Shown piece after piece: positions 63,561-64,000 of a DNA stretch of 64,000 nucleotides. This stretch comes from Parietichytrium sp. I65-24A (taxonomy: Eukaryota; Sar; Bigyra; Thraustochytrida; Thraustochytriidae). The position numbers were made by a program, and so were the translations under genes. The notes below the pieces were generated by a model. The model had not been told where the DNA came from. It saw nothing but the letters and a program-made list of their open reading frames with translations, and made no database searches. The stretch spans positions 1 through 64,000 of the forward strand of contig BLSF01000109.1 of assembly GCA_012862575.1 (NCBI GenBank), in the 5' to 3' direction. Position 1 is the stretch's first letter. Each line of letters starts with the position of its first letter.

Positions 63561-64000
63561 CTAGGAAGAGCTCGGGGTTTCAAGAAAAGAATTCTGTGAT
63601 TCTGATGGTGATGAGATACAAAGCTCATCGCGCCAACGCAAACCACACCGCCCAAGTCTGTCCTCGGTGTCCGGAAGGGGATCCCATTGAAACTCGCCGA
63701 GTCTCTCAGCCCACTCGCTGGTAGCCATTAGCCTCCTCGGGAGCTCTGGTGATTTAATGAAACTCCGGAGTTTTTTGAACAGCTGCGCTTCTGTATTGTA
63801 AAGGCACTCCCTTGGGAAAAGCTCCGGATAAGACAGACGGTTCGGGCAGAGCGGATAGCATCCGCAAGTGGCAGCTTCAACCATGGATATTCCAAAGAAT
63901 TCGTGGACGCTGGTCGAAAGAGCCACATCGGCGCAACGCAAAACCTGCAGATAGTCGTCACGAGACTCGAGCCTACCCCAGTGCAGAATTTCCACGCTTG
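63561..64000 (-). CDS. QTMAN: tRNA-queuosine alpha-mannosyltransferase (GTDC1/QTMAN), 3' end
   Basis: Only the last 144 or so codons are inside the window; the frame is open to the right edge, and the apparent start at 63995 is an internal GTG. The sequence EILHWGRLESRDDYLQVLRC, then ADVALSTSVHEFFGISMVEA, CGCYPLCPNRLSYPELFP and LYNTEAQLFKKLRSF matches the C-terminal donor-binding region of GTDC1. The EFFG...MVEA element is the Glu motif of GT-B glycosyltransferases. In animals this enzyme adds mannose to queuosine in tRNA-Asp. The last 35 residues (after WDPLPDTED) are not conserved and may include a missed intron. Confidence 0.87.
   Translation of the reverse strand, partial: SVEILHWGRLESRDDYLQVLRCADVALSTSVHEFFGISMVEAATCGCYPLCPNRLSYPELFPRECLYNTEAQLFKKLRSFIKSPELPRRLMATSEWAERLGEFQWDPLPDTEDRLGRCGLRWRDELCISSPSESQNSFLETPSSS

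Overview
This window is nuclear DNA from a eukaryote, most likely a flagellated protist. About 20 protein genes lie singly on both strands, with no operons. Seven GT-AG introns of 73-239 bp can be placed in six genes (AS3MT, MAT1, CSN6 with two, QDPR, CobW-like, eS21). Start codons often sit in a CACAATG-like context. Two genes, a ZMYND10-like dynein-arm assembly factor and a DRC10/IQCD-like dynein regulatory complex subunit, are only useful to a cell with motile cilia or flagella. A Crinkler-type nuclease-kinase gene, few introns and repeat-rich spacers would fit a stramenopile such as a thraustochytrid. That lineage is inference; no rRNA or organelle marker is present to settle it.

Layout: 0.6-5.7 kb holds a nuclease-kinase fusion, a 5'-truncated acyl reductase-like ORF and a secreted Cys-rich/acidic protein. 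5.7-10.1 kb is non-coding, with a polypyrimidine tract, a 98-bp tandem duplication and a cluster of short hairpins. 10.1-31.6 kb is the gene-rich half: tRNA-dihydrouridine synthase, two convergent paralogous sulfotransferase-like membrane proteins, a PH-domain/TM protein, a secreted kelch protein, a coiled-coil protein, arsenite methyltransferase, MAT1 (TFIIH/CAK), CSN6 (COP9 signalosome) and a three-repeat MYB factor. 31.6-47.0 kb is a 15-kb gene desert with a 1.2-kb duplication. 47.0-64.0 kb is again gene-rich: an orphan protein, dihydropteridine reductase, a membrane-anchored CobW-family GTPase, a frameshifted UBL3/MUB ubiquitin-fold gene, ZMYND10-like, a PAP2 phosphatase, DRC10-like, ribosomal protein eS21, a tail-anchored J-protein, and the 3' end of a queuosine-tRNA mannosyltransferase (GTDC1/QTMAN).

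The genes do not form one pathway. Shared themes are tRNA modification (DUS, QTMAN), the axoneme (ZMYND10, DRC10), and transcription or ubiquitin-like control (MAT1, MYB, CSN6, UBL3). Three single N bases (20779, 38348, 53619) mark joins. At two of them about 1.2 kb is repeated on either side with slight divergence, which looks like unmerged haplotype contigs rather than true tandem duplication. A recurrent GTAC-cored palindromic motif (AGTACT / TACTGTCAGTA / GTACCGGTAC) lies within a few hundred bp upstream of many gene starts and is a candidate promoter element.
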